A DNA stretch of 64,000 bases from Pomacea canaliculata (lineage: Eukaryota; Mollusca; Gastropoda; Architaenioglossa; Ampullariidae). The notes under the pieces were generated by a model. The model ran no database searches and was not told the origin of the DNA. It was given only the letters and a program-made list of their open reading frames with translations. The translations under genes and the position numbers were made by a program. This document shows positions 1-11,412 of this stretch, piece after piece. How positions within the stretch are numbered: the stretch's first letter is position 1; each line of letters begins with the position of its first letter. Where the stretch lies: positions 31,026,449 through 31,090,448 of the forward strand of contig NC_037590.1 in NCBI RefSeq assembly GCF_003073045.1. Reading direction: 5' to 3'.

Positions 1-775
1 CGCAGAGACACACGTGTACATTTATGTGCACTGATATGGCGCTGAATAACTGTTTGATGTATCCGAAAGTTATTGGTCGAGTTGGAAACCTGATGCGAGT
101 CCGTTATACCGGCCTGACTGGTCCCCCGCTCATCTAACCTCCCTCCTCAGCTCTCAACTCGATCGTTACATGTCTCGCTCTCATCAGCCGCTAACCTAGT
201 GGCTGGGGGGCAATCAGTGAGACCTACAGCGAAGCTACCCAGTCCCTCCCACTGCTTAGCTCCAAACACGGGGAGTGTTCTGCAGCGATCTGCTCTTCCC
301 ACCCGACTACCCCCCACACATCCCCACTAACATCCGACAGAAAGCTGCAAAACCCCTCCCGTACCATTTTAGGCGATGTTAGTCATGAGGTAATAGATCG
401 GAAAACGGGAGGAACTCCGGAAAAGAAAGTAGTTGATGAGAAGGAGGGACTTACCGCAAAGCAGGTGAGGATTAGACCACAGCTGTGCAGACAGACGAAT
501 GTAATCCAAACAGGAATGTCCAGCGTGATCAAGAATGAAACTAGAAACACAGGGTCACTCACAACTGACTTCCTACGTCAGCACGGAGAAAATGTTGGGG
601 GGAAGGATGGAAGGATGAATAACTCCCGAGGAGGTCGTCTTCCGTCCCGCGAGTGACGCACAGACAATAAAGCGAGCGCCAGTGTCAAGTTGAGTAATGA
701 ATCGTTCTCCGTCTACTATATGTATGCACGACCTACATGTCCCACGTTGTTTAGAATCTTCTTTTTCTCTTGCAG
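1..775. other. Region upstream of the terminal-exon candidate; no gene resolved
   Basis: No coding exon can be supported here. If the exon at 776 is real, at least its right-hand part is intron: a pyrimidine-rich tract ending in TTGCAG lies at 759-775. Donor-like CAG|GTGAG occurs near 462-469. Open frames in this stretch have no recognisable protein. Confidence 0.4.
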
Positions 776-853
776 AACCAGCCGCCGAGTAGTTTTGGCA
801 ACGGAGGATACCTCAAGCCGGACCAGCTGGCTAGCTACTTCATGGTTGAGTGA
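776..853 (+). CDS. Candidate 3'-terminal coding exon of an unidentified gene (25 codons and stop)
   Basis: A strong acceptor (pyrimidine tract, then TTGCAG at 770-775) is followed by 25 open codons and TGA at 851-853. The peptide begins NQPPSSFGNGGYLKPDQL and ends ASYFMVE. The composition (G/S/P-rich, then a K-P-D-Q-L-A-S-Y-F stretch) reads like real protein. The upstream exons would lie to the left, outside the window or unresolved, so the phase is a choice: other frames also stay open for some distance. I do not recognise the family. A polyadenylation signal AATAAA follows near 1738-1743, which is compatible with a 3' UTR of about 0.9 kb. Confidence 0.35.
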   Translation, partial: NQPPSSFGNGGYLKPDQLASYFMVE

Positions 854-2575
854 TCACGGGGTGGGTGGGGGAAGAGATGGCGCCGCCAAGAGCGGGGAGG
901 GGAAGGGGAGGGAGAGACTGGTGATGGTGGTGGTGGTAGTATCCTCAACTTCCTTTTCCTTCAACGATGCAGCGAAGCCTGGCGATGTGCTGTGAAGGAA
1001 GTCGGTCGGTGTACTGCACGCTACGCTTGGAAGAGAATCATGGAGGGCGTCGGAGGTGTTCAGGCCATGCCCGTGCATCGGCTTGTTCTCGTTCACTGCA
1101 TGGCGTGAAGGTCCTGTCTTCTTCCTCTTGATGTAAGCAGGTCTGGCAAACTTTTTCGTTTCTCCGCCCGCTGATACAAAGGTGCCGGCTACTGGAGCGG
1201 CGCAGGCCACGCGTACGACCGTGCGTGTGCGTGTGTGTGTGTGCGCGCGCGCTCGCCTGCAGTGCAGCTGCCCTACTGCGCCTCACGCCGAGCTGTGAGT
1301 ACAACAGTCATGTGACGCCACGAACCCAAGGGAGATAGCTATTGTGAGGCGCCACCATGCAGTCAAGAAATGTGTGAGGGTAGGGTGGTCGTGGTGGTGG
1401 TGGTGGTGGTGGAGGTCGTGGGTGGGGGTGAGATAAGGAGAGGGGCGAGTGATAGATAACAGCGAGGTTACGATGAGAGCTGTTATCGCAGGAAAAAGGA
1501 AAAGTTAGCGATCTACAGAAACGAGAAAGTGAGAAAAAAATGTGAGTACTGACATGCAAGTGAGTGGATATACGTGTATCTATTGATGTATGTTGGAAAT
1601 CTTTGTCAGTATAGTTATATATGTGTGTGGCGAGAGAGAGAAAGGAGGACAATACACACACATAACAAGAGCATGTTACTTGGCTTACATTACACTTAAT
1701 GACTATAAATCGGATGTACTTTTTTTTCTCGTGGAAGAATAAACTAATAAGACAGATGAAGAAACAGCTGAGGATGTAGTGAAGATTAGAGATTCACCTC
1801 CTTCGTTGCTTCACCTGATACGTATTACAGTCACGCAAATCATCTTTGTCATCGCCAGGCAGGAGAGAAAATAGCTATTTATAGGTTTTTCATGCATAGA
1901 TAAAGAAACATCAACATTTAATAGATTAATAGACGATGCGAGACGGTTTGTACAACTAGGTGACGGGGGCATAGTTGGACAAGCTGTATGCTAAGGTCAG
2001 CTAACAACAACAACAACTGCACATTAGCAGTGAGTTTAGCAGACAGTTTAGCAGACTGCTAGTGGGGGGCGTGTGCATCCAATTAACACGACTGTGACCC
2101 TGGCTCCAGGACACAGTAACCTTTGACTGGCGAGGAGCGCGCCTTGTGCGCCTCGAACACAAAGGGGATCTTGTGAGAGAAAACATTTCTGTCTCGAGAA
2201 TTTATGTACGACTCTATTGTAGATGCTAGACAGGTAGACATTGTACTAGCAGCTAGCACACAGGGCAGGTGCTCACAATCTTTCCTCCGCCTGCTCTGAG
2301 TGCATTTGAGTCTTTGTGTGTGGGAGTATACACGTATATATATATACGTATGTGTGATAGTGTCTGAATGTGTGCATATTTGTTTGCTTGTTTATCTATG
2401 CACGACTGTGTAAAAGTAAGGAACAAAGAATATATAGAGAGAGAGACAGAGAGAGTGCTTCGATTTTTTTTGAAAATAATCTTTCCTAATATCACAAATC
2501 TGTTGCCTTATAAATGCTTTGTTGAGCTCGCTTGACGCCATCAGTCATCTGTCACACAAGAAAACCCAGTTAAAA
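854..2575. other. Possible 3' UTR and intergenic DNA with simple repeats
   Basis: GC-rich at first, then AT-rich. Contains (GTG)n near 1387-1412, a GT/GC alternating tract near 1222-1252, and AATAAA near 1738-1743. No convincing coding sequence on either strand. Confidence 0.4.
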
Positions 2576-2579
2576 TGTA

Positions 2580-2862
2580 AAGGGAGCGGATCGCCTTGTA
2601 GTTGGAGTAACGGCGTATGAACTCGACAGAGTCGCAGTCTAGCGGATCGATACCCGCAGAATCCTTTCTCCAGTCGTGGAGTAGGTACCTGACTTATTAA
2701 AGAGCTTCCATCGACGTGCATAGAGGGGAAAGCAGCGAGGTACCACCTTCATTAAAAACTTACCCTATGAGAATTCCAGTACTTCTCTCCCCTTCGCTGG
2801 AAGGTCACATGACTTCCTTTCCCTTTATCCTTTACGTTAAAAAAAAAGAAAAAAAATAGACA
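2580..2862 (+). mobile_element. Possible tRNA-derived SINE with A-rich tail
   Basis: An A-box-like segment (about 2599-2612) and a B-box-like segment GCGGATCGATACCCGC (2642-2657) are spaced as in a tRNA-type internal promoter. An unrelated body follows and then an A-rich tail at 2838-2861. That layout fits a tRNA-headed SINE. No second full copy in this window and no clear target-site duplication, so the call is tentative. Confidence 0.35.
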
Positions 2863-5800
2863 AGTATGCGGTGACTCAAGCTTTTTCCACTTGAAATGGA
2901 TTCAGAGCAAGGAGATGGATTCAATAGCCGTTTGAGGTCGGACGGTGAAGATTTGCCTTTTGATCCTCACGGATGTACATACGTCACTCACCTGAAAGAC
3001 GTGCGCTACGTCAGGTAGTTCGTCACCTTCAGACATCTATTGACTTTTCACCTGAGACCCGACGGGTGGGCCATGCTCGCCGTGATGTCGATCAACTTTG
3101 TCACACCTGTTGAGAATTTTTTTTTTTTTTTTTACTGATAGAGAACTGCGGATTGGTCAGTGAACTAAAACCTCATATCACAAACAGATTATACTCGGTA
3201 CAGGGATACTCACAGGCATCAATGGCGTCGTGTAAAGCCATCGACCTGCTCAGGCTGTGGAAGAACAGGTAAAAAGCAAAATAAAATTAGAAGCAGGCCA
3301 GAAGTCGTTGAAAATTATCAATTGGTAGACACAATAAAGACATACATACCATATCAGTCCATGAGTTCTCGATGACTGGAGATGTGACTATATGAAGGTG
3401 ATAAAAGTTACTGAAACAGCAAATCTGTTATAATTATGTATGTATGAATATAAATTACCTTGATACTGAGGACAGCTACACAAAATCCTCTTCTCTGCCG
3501 ATCTTCACCTTTGGCATTGCTGCTACACTTCTGCACTTGATGGACATTGGAGACCATTATAAGGCAGCTTGGACACTCCTCTACGCCATTTCGCACCGAC
3601 CTTTCCGATCTTGTACCAACCTTTCCGATCTTTTACACAGATCATATGGCAGCTGAACGGAATGTTTTGTAAAATGTATCTGTTTACAAGTAGACAAGTT
3701 CACTCCTGTACCCTTGATACCACAGGTCAAGCTGGTGATGAAGCTATGTTCCATTTGAATGATTGTTGGGCAGATGATTGGAAAGAGCATTATGTCTTCT
3801 TTGGCAGTTTGCGGGGGAGGCTGTGACCTCTGCATGTGATCAAAGAACTAGAATCGCTAATCAGTCTTGTTCAATTAGACTGGAATGGATCATGTTAGAC
3901 ACGCAAGTGTCAAGTTCTACTTTAAAACTTAAATTGTGGTTATACATTAGCTGAATTTGTAAAATAAGATTTTCCTTTGCCCCAGGAATACTTCAGTTAA
4001 CTTCTTATAATTATTGTTCTCATTGACGTCATCTTGAAAGTAAAACTTAAAATATGACTAGATGAATGGGGAAAGATGTCCTCAGATACAGATCGCGACA
4101 GTTGAAGGTGTCCTTTCATTAGCATTTTCGATGATATCACATTTCTGCCATTCTCGGCATCAGGAAACAGGGAAGTTTTTTTAATAGCTGGAAACAAAAC
4201 AAAAAAAAACTTTCTCTTTATGTGCAGGTTGACTTGGATTAAAAACGACAAAATGCAGACTTTCAGGTGCTAGCTAGCAGTCAGCTAAGGCCGAACACAA
4301 AAGATTTGCCGCGGGCTATGTTGTATTATGCATGTATTAGCTCCACTATGACTTACTTTCCTTTCCTCTGGAATGAATCACCACAAACTTGTATCACTGG
4401 ACTGCTTGCAGACGATTTTTCGAGTTAACTACTGAAACGAGGCTGGTGTATACAATACTTCCGGTTTAGTCCCATTCCTTGTTTAGGCTCGCCGAGACTA
4501 ACAACGGAGAACTTCGCAAGAGGCTAAGCGTCTGTCTCGGCAGACAGACAGCAGTCCACCTACACACGTCCGTTGTAGCACCTCATTCCCCAGGACGATT
4601 CTTGTGTTTATCTTAGTGCCTGAATGCTAGTCAGCAATGCAACAGGCCTCGTCACGTGTTTTCTCCGCTTCTGAGTGAGCATAATGCACTTTTTCTTCTA
4701 TCTGTTCCTCTCTCATCTTTTTTTTTCTCTCTCTCTTCTTTCTTTAATTATTGTCTTCTTGTTTCACTTTGCTATCTATAACAGCTGTCACTTCATCCGC
4801 CACGCGCATGTTTCTACAGGTGTTTCTACAGGTGTGGCTACAGTCGGGTGTTTGACATGGGCGGGTGCTGGTGAAGAAACTGCGAGAAGAGCGATGAGTG
4901 TGGATGGGTCACGCGCTTGCGTGTACGAATGATGGCATGCCCAAGTTTATTATTGTGATTATTAAATAATGATCCGAGGGAAGTCCTGTGTTTGTTGCCC
5001 CACGAAGCATCGTGTGAGCCTTTTCTTGCCATGATTATTGTTGGCGATATCTTAATATTAACATGCATAACCGAAACAAAATACTGTTTAACTTTGACCT
5101 CTTTGCAACATTCTGTCCGGACCCGATGGACAAATGTCAAATTGGTAAGAGTAGGAGGCATGGTAAGTACTAGCTGTGAATTATGCTGACACATCTGCTT
5201 TGCTCCCATTAAGCGCCATCTTGGGTCAAAAGGAGCAGCAGCAGTACTAGGTGTTATCGCCTCCGGCAACGATGACTGAGGACAGACTCTCACCTTCATA
5301 AAAACGTCAGATGTCAGAAGCTTCCGGTTTCGCTTGAGTGACGGCAGAGCCTGTGAACATCACGTGACCTGCAGTCAGACACCACAGCCTCTTTCTGAGG
5401 AGCGCACGGTTTGCTGGTCGCAGCTGAAAGGCGAGAAACAACGCAAGCTAAGCTTTGCTTATAAGGCTACAGTCGCAGGAGGGACGGAGGGGGAGGGCGG
5501 GAAACCAAGGAGAGGGAGGCTCATTGACTGGTTGGTTGTGTTTGATGTCGTGCATGCAACTACGTAAGACTCTCTTCTCCGTTCTAAGCTGACAGAAGGT
5601 TCTAACATGATATCAGATTTGAATATTTTCCTCGTAATTCTGTTCACCGTTTTATATATATTTTTTTTTTTACAGAGAACAAAACAAATAGAATTAAAAA
5701 AAAAAAAACACAGAAAAAGTACAAAATGGAGAATACGCAAAGAAGCAGTATTACAAAAACGTGAAAGGAATTCTATCCTCAGTACAAAAACAACCACCTC

Positions 5801-7140
5801 CATTCCTGCATGATGTATCAACCTGGTTTGTGGGGAGGTTTTGTCGCCCCCACACTTGCAGTCGGTGATGTCACTAGAAGCCTGTAGTCTGGTTGGCGGG
5901 ACAAGTGCCATTTGTCAGTGTCAGCAGCTGGTGTACGGGTTTCACATCAGGACTGACACACAAGCTTGTGAAGAAGCTTCGCGAGTTGATGAGTCGCTGT
6001 AGCCAGCTGTTCACTCTTGCAAGGACTATATTCACAGGTAATCGAAGCTCACAATATAGCAAACAGTATTAAAAAATCCTGATCGGATCAACAGATGCAA
6101 CAACAATCTCTTTGTTTGTCACTTGGCATTGATCGAGTCAAGAGATGCAGAAGCAGCCGCAACAATAACAACACGAACAACAATAACAACAAACATTGAT
6201 TGTAAAGAAATACACAAAGCGACCAACTACTTGCAGAATGTGCACAGTTGAGAGCAAAGAGAGCTGACGACGAGATCATCGATGAAAATGATGGAAAGAC
6301 CGTGACCGGTGGGAAGGTCGGAGTGTGCGTCAATCACCTTCGTCCTCAGGATGGCGGCAGCAGCATCACTCTAACAAATCGTTCACGGGCTCTACATGGC
6401 ATTTGCAATTTACCTCCAGGCTATGACTAGCTTACAGGCTAAAGCTGATAACCTGTATCCTGCTTTGCGGAATTTTTTTAACCGTGAATAAAGACAAACA
6501 TTTTAGCTAATCAGAGCATAACATTTGTCTCAAAAAGGATGCCATTCAAAGACTGACACTGCTCTGAAAACTGTAAGATTATTATATTTGTTTTAAATAG
6601 GTCTAATATGGAGAAAATAGCACCATTGATCTGTATATTCACATGACAAATATTTCCGTACATATTATGCAAACATTAAATCTATATGTGGCAACATTTG
6701 TGTCTCTCTTCGTTTATACTGTATTTAATTATTTTTTAGTAATTATATTATTTAAAAAAATTAGTTGATAAAAAATTATTTTAACTAGTTCATAGAATCG
6801 CCATCAAATCCAAAACAAGTGACCTGGTGCTGCAGCACAGATGCGGTCAGACAACAAGAACCCTTAAGGTTCAGATCTGACAGTATCAGCAAAGAAAACA
6901 AAAATAAGTCAATTGATATGTTTACAGATAAATTGCAAGCCTGAGTTATGTAACGTCAGCAGATAATGATTAGGAAACGTGAATTGTAAGATCGAGCACT
7001 TTGGCCTGGACCTATCCCCTCCTGGCCATGGAAAGGCATTCACTGAAGCATGGCGTTCTGCACTTGGCGTCAGACATATTTATTAGTCTACTGAAGTGAG
7101 GTGGCGACAATGCACACCATCAATACAGTAAACGACTTGA
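2863..7140. other. AT-rich stretch without a supported gene (apart from the micro-exon candidate)
   Basis: Open frames around 3440-3835 (both strands) and 4838-5299 (minus) have no motif I recognise and no clear splice context. A poly(T) tract lies at 3118-3135. I see nothing else that I can support. Confidence 0.4.
3214..3254 (-). CDS. Candidate 41-nt internal micro-exon, gene unknown
   Basis: On the minus strand a pyrimidine-rich tract ending TTCCACAG precedes 41 nt and then a consensus donor GTGAGT. Only one of three frames is open; it reads LSRSMALHDAIDA. The splice sites are good but so short an exon can arise by chance. It could belong to the same minus-strand gene as the candidate at 8938-9234, about 6 kb upstream on that strand. 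Family unknown. Confidence 0.25.
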
Positions 7141-7149
7141 CCTAACCCT

Positions 7150-7620
7150 AACCTTTTACAATTGTCGTTGATTGGTTGCTGCTAACATTTGTGACAGCAC
7201 CCGCCATAGCACTGGTCCTTGGACACCATCATACACCTTGAATGTACATACAGTTTCCTATTGTCTTCTGACCACCAAGTTAGCCTTCTTCGTACACTGT
7301 CCCTATGTTCACACGTGTCCCTTGGAATGTCACTTTTTACCCATCCTTCATTCAGTACTCTTTTGAAATAGTTTACCCACCCTTCCTCCCTTACTATAAA
7401 TCGCTTCCTCCTGCATTTCGTTATTTCTTCCAAAAAGACCACGTGCTGTTGATAGCATCCTCAAGATCTGATAGATAACTGCTCCTTCTCCTTTTGTAGG
7501 CGCTTGTATGCTTTTCTTTCTTTACAGTATTCTATTCTTCCTTTCTCTGTTTTCTTCTTCTTACACATTCTCAACGTCCTTCTTAACAACTTGTTTTAGT
7601 TTGCATTCTTAGTCAAGCCA
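7150..7620 (-). mobile_element. Degenerate LINE (non-LTR retrotransposon) ORF2 fragment
   Basis: Read on the minus strand, broken frames give pieces typical of the region just before the reverse-transcriptase domain of LINE ORF2. One is a lysine-rich stretch with ERKAYKRLQKEKE, then DLEDAINSTWSFWK, then REEGWVNYFKRVLNEGW. The last piece matches the usual pattern 'W-x-x-Y-F-x-x-L-L-N-E'. Stops and frame changes interrupt the series and no catalytic YADD box is present, so it is an old truncated copy. The clade cannot be fixed from this piece. Confidence 0.45.
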
Positions 7621-8937
7621 ATCAATGCAAGCTGTTATTCCTTTTATTGTTAATACTAATATTCCTGGTCATGCAATCTACAGCCTTCGTTAAAGCTTAA
7701 TTGAACTTTGTTTAAGGTAGATCAACATTAGTTAGACCTGTACTACATGCCTCTCCATTGCACTCTAAATGGTTCAGATATAATATTCCTTTGGAACTTT
7801 AGGGAGTGAGAGGGTCGGGGTGAGAAAGAGAAGAAAAATACAAGGTGACTCCGTTTAAGAAAAACCTTGGTATGTGTTACGCATGACTGAGCAACAGCGG
7901 ACTGACAAAGGTGGGGCTTGGAGATCATTTTCAAGAAAAATGCCTTCCTTTTTTTTTTTCAGATTCCATAGCTACCCGGATCTGTGCTACCCGACAGGTG
8001 ACGTAGACAGTCATTCACGATTAAATTTAATATCGGGACAGGAGGTAGAAGTTGGATAAGCCCTCTTGCTCCCTGTCCTGTTAATAGCGCCGCACAACTA
8101 CTTGAAAATGTGTCCATTAACCTCAAAAGCGGTTCAAGCCAAAGTAAAATAGGGAGCTGTGTGTGTGTGAGAGAGAGAGGTAGGTATTTGTGAGAAGTGT
8201 GCAAAATTTCATACTTCTTCTCGCGCCAATGGGTTGTGAAAGAGTTGGGTAGGGCAAAGTTGCAGACCGCTAATGCTACCCTCGTTAACTACAGGAAGTC
8301 CTGTTTGTCAAGGGGCGTTATCTGCTATTATCTGCTCATCGACAACAAAGGGGACCGAGCGTTCCTTTCATTACCTATGATCGTCAGCGACGACGCAAGA
8401 TGCACTTGCATGTACCCGGGTGAGTACGAGTCACGTGAGCGGAGCTACCCGCTGACAGACGAGATAACGGAGTAACGGCAAACAGCCGAGGGCCATGAAC
8501 AGTTGCGGTCGTTAGGTTTGCACACACATTTTTGTTAATAGTTTAGTACTCTTTTATCAATTTAAAAATTTAGCTATAGTGACATGTTTGTGTGTGCTTG
8601 GTGGATTTGTTTATCTGTCTCTGTGTGTATATAATTTGTATGTGTTTGCCGGTATGTGTATGTGTGGAGGGGTAGTATTGCCTGTAGGAAGAATAAAAAA
8701 TACGCAAGCACTACTAACTGTCCAAGCTCAAAGTTTACACACAAAAAAAGGAAAAAAACCAGTGTGATTGAACGACGTTTTAGTGATTCCCAGTTTGCAA
8801 AAATGCTAATAAGTAAATTAATAAATAAAATATCTGTCACGACCTTTCACTCTGCATTATTCTCACAATGCGACTTTTCGTGAATTGTCATCTTCCTTGA
8901 AGATAATTAACCCTGTACATGGTCCTAAAGTTAAAAG
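7621..8937. other. No supported gene
   Basis: Contains a T-tract acceptor-like site near 7950-7964 on the plus strand followed by a short open stretch and a GTGACG donor near 8000, and a 92-codon open frame at 8197-8475. Neither has a recognisable protein or a partner exon. Confidence 0.35.
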
Positions 8938-9234
8938 CTAACATACTTTACATTTCGGAGACGTACGTGTAAGCATCAACACACCTAAAGCTGCTTCGGC
9001 AAATATTTGACAGTCCAGCACACCTAAAGTTACTTGAGGGTACACTTGACAGCCCGGCAACACACATAAGGTTACTTGGGCGTTCACTTGACACTTGACT
9101 GAAATCAGCCGTTTGTCCGTCAAGTGGTACACGTCGCTGGGGGACCAATATGGACAGACACGACAGTTAACAAAGTCCGCCACTCCCTCCTGTATCAGGT
9201 CCTGCACATGGCGGCTGTCTTCTCCTCCAAAGTC
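8938..9234 (-). CDS. Candidate coding exon with a tandem 13-14 residue repeat, family unknown
   Basis: On the minus strand an acceptor TTTTCAG (9235-9241) opens a frame of 98 codons to a stop at 8938-8940. It starts DFGGEDSRHVQDLIQEGVA, which looks like globular protein. It then passes through three units of the form C-Q-x-x-x-Q-V-T-L-x-V-L, each 13-14 residues, set by an imperfect 42-bp DNA repeat. It could be a 3'-terminal exon, or a short exon that runs into a minisatellite by chance. No upstream partner exon was found. A further diverged repeat unit lies near 9780-9830. Confidence 0.25.
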   Translation of the reverse strand, partial: DFGGEDSRHVQDLIQEGVADFVNCRVCPYWSPSDVYHLTDKRLISVKCQVNAQVTLCVLPGCQVYPQVTLGVLDCQIFAEAALGVLMLTRTSPKCKVC

Positions 9235-9241
9235 CTGAAAA

Positions 9242-11141
9242 GCTCATCTTCGACAGAGTGTCACGCCGGTCACATGGCTTGACTGTTGCGTGCAGGGTTA
9301 AATCAACGGGCCAAGGCTTTCTGTTCTGCAAGCAGGCCTGAGGGGTGTTTGGGGGAAGGGGCAGGTGGGTATGTCGTACCCGTACCCGCGGCTGTGAAGG
9401 CCCGGCCTTGGTCAGTGTTATTTTTCTCCCCTACTTTTCCTTTTCTTTTAAAGAAAAGTTGACATAACATTTCTCACTCCGGGGATTTTTCTTATGGCGC
9501 GGCTTACTACACATTTGATCCTTTAATGTCATTTTTCCTCATTTTCCTAACCAACCACGTGTAAACAATTCAAAGCTCAAGTAGTGATGCAGATCCTAGC
9601 ACACTTGTCATAACGTTTGCGTCCAAAGACTTCGTCTACCCCGGGCCCGTGCTGGCTCTCGGCGGCCGTCTGCAAGTATCAACCACAGCCCAGTGTTCGC
9701 AACCCGGCAGATTCATCGGTTGTGGTTCACTTGGAGAAGATGACACCGGGTGTATAAGTGCAGAAACAGTACACCATAAATCCACCACACCTTAAATTAC
9801 TTGGGTGTTCACTTGAACATTGACACACCTATCGCCGTCACTGACGGTGTTGTATCCTTGTGACAGACAGACTTGAGCCTCAAGCTTGAATTTTTAAGAA
9901 AGAGGTATCTCCATGTGATCCTCCCATGAACCAAATTTACCAACTGCCTCTCCACTTTATGAAGAATACATGGTGCAATGGGCAATGGTGGAAGCAAACG
10001 ATGGGTGCTAAAAGAAAGGTACACTTCCTCTCCCTTCTGCATTTTTGCTGTTATGAGGTAAACTATATTTTTAGTTTATAAGATTTGATAACTTCCAAGC
10101 ATCACATTTTCCCTATAACCTGCTACTGTCAAACTCTATTTTAAGATTTAAAAAATCATTGGCTTATTTGATGTGCTGGCCCGTGGCACCAAAGATTAAA
10201 AAAGTGGAATGCTGATGAGAGAGGACCGGAGGGGAGATGGAGATGTGTGTGAGAGAGAGAGACAGGAAATGAGCGGGCATAAAGAAGGGCCGACATTAAT
10301 TACAAAATGTCATGATGATATCTTTTACACTAGCATGCTAAAGCCCCAAATAAGTCTGAATGTCATGTCAAGTCGACTTTCTCCAGATGCAGTGCACATA
10401 AACTTCAGTTTCGTCCTCCAGTCCTCTTGTTCTGACTAAAAATAATCTTCTACTTTGTGATTGGGTGTCCTATACTATAGTAGTCTTTATCTTAAAAAAA
10501 AAAATACAGGAAGAGAAAGCTGTTGTAAGAGGAAAAAGCAATTCGTCTAATCTTTCTGCTGTGTTTCAGGTGAGAAAAATCAGATTAATATAATTAAGTA
10601 AGACCTGTTGATCATTTCATCTCAAGGTCTGTGCATAGTCTCTTTCACAATGCTGTAGGCAAAGCATTTGGCTAGCACGTGTCAAAATACAGGGTAGTTT
10701 GTATACACAAGGCATGGGAAGCCTTTCAGTTTACGGCACAAGGGAGACAACAAGCAAAAACGATTTAGTACAATCTGCAGTTACTTCCCATTTTCTCTTC
10801 AGCTACATTACGTTTGCTTTGGCAAGTAATTCAAGATTTTAAATGATGTTTCTTGCATTTAGATTATCGGTAAGAACTTAGAAATGGAAAGTTACGATAA
10901 TAAAACGTATTCAGCTATGAATATTTTTTTGTTTGGCATTTGTTTTATTTGTTTAAGATTTTTAGATCGCAGCAATAAAACTTATTAATAAAATAGGAAG
11001 TCCGTCATTTATCACTCGTGTTTCATATATACTCTGTGTAATGTATCGGTATGTAGGCTTGACTTGCCTTAATTAATTTTTTATTTTGTTGTTATTGCGT
11101 GCCTATTTGAGTCTGACTGATGCTGAAAATAGGTGATATCA
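9242..11141. other. Intergenic, no gene seen
   Basis: AT-rich; short chance open frames only. A diverged unit of the 42-bp repeat lies near 9780-9830. Confidence 0.4.
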
Positions 11142-11152
11142 AATTATTATTA

Positions 11153-11208
<56 letters not shown>
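11142..11208. repeat. (TTA)n microsatellite
   Basis: About 22 near-perfect units of a 3-bp ATT/TTA repeat, just downstream of the first UGT gene. Confidence 0.95.
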
Positions 11209-11303
11209 CTCCATTGATTTTATTGTTTCAAGATTATACTTCCATATGAAATAGAAAAAGCAAGACAACGATAAACTTGGCTTAAATGATATACATTTAT
11301 CAT

Positions 11304-11309
11304 TTTATT
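11304..11309 (-). terminator. AATAAA polyadenylation signal of UGT gene 1
   Basis: AATAAA on the minus strand about 105 nt after the UGT gene 1 stop codon; no other AATAAA lies closer to the stop. Confidence 0.5.
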
Positions 11310-11412
11310 ATTGCTAAATCTTAAAGAACTGTAAAGAGCTAGAACATTATTTTTACTTTCCTGATAATTAGTCATGTTCTTGCTCCTTTACGAAGATTAA
11401 AGACATCATTGA

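Noticed and set aside
7139-7154. CCTAACCCTAACC as a telomere trace
   Set aside because: Only two units; expected by chance.
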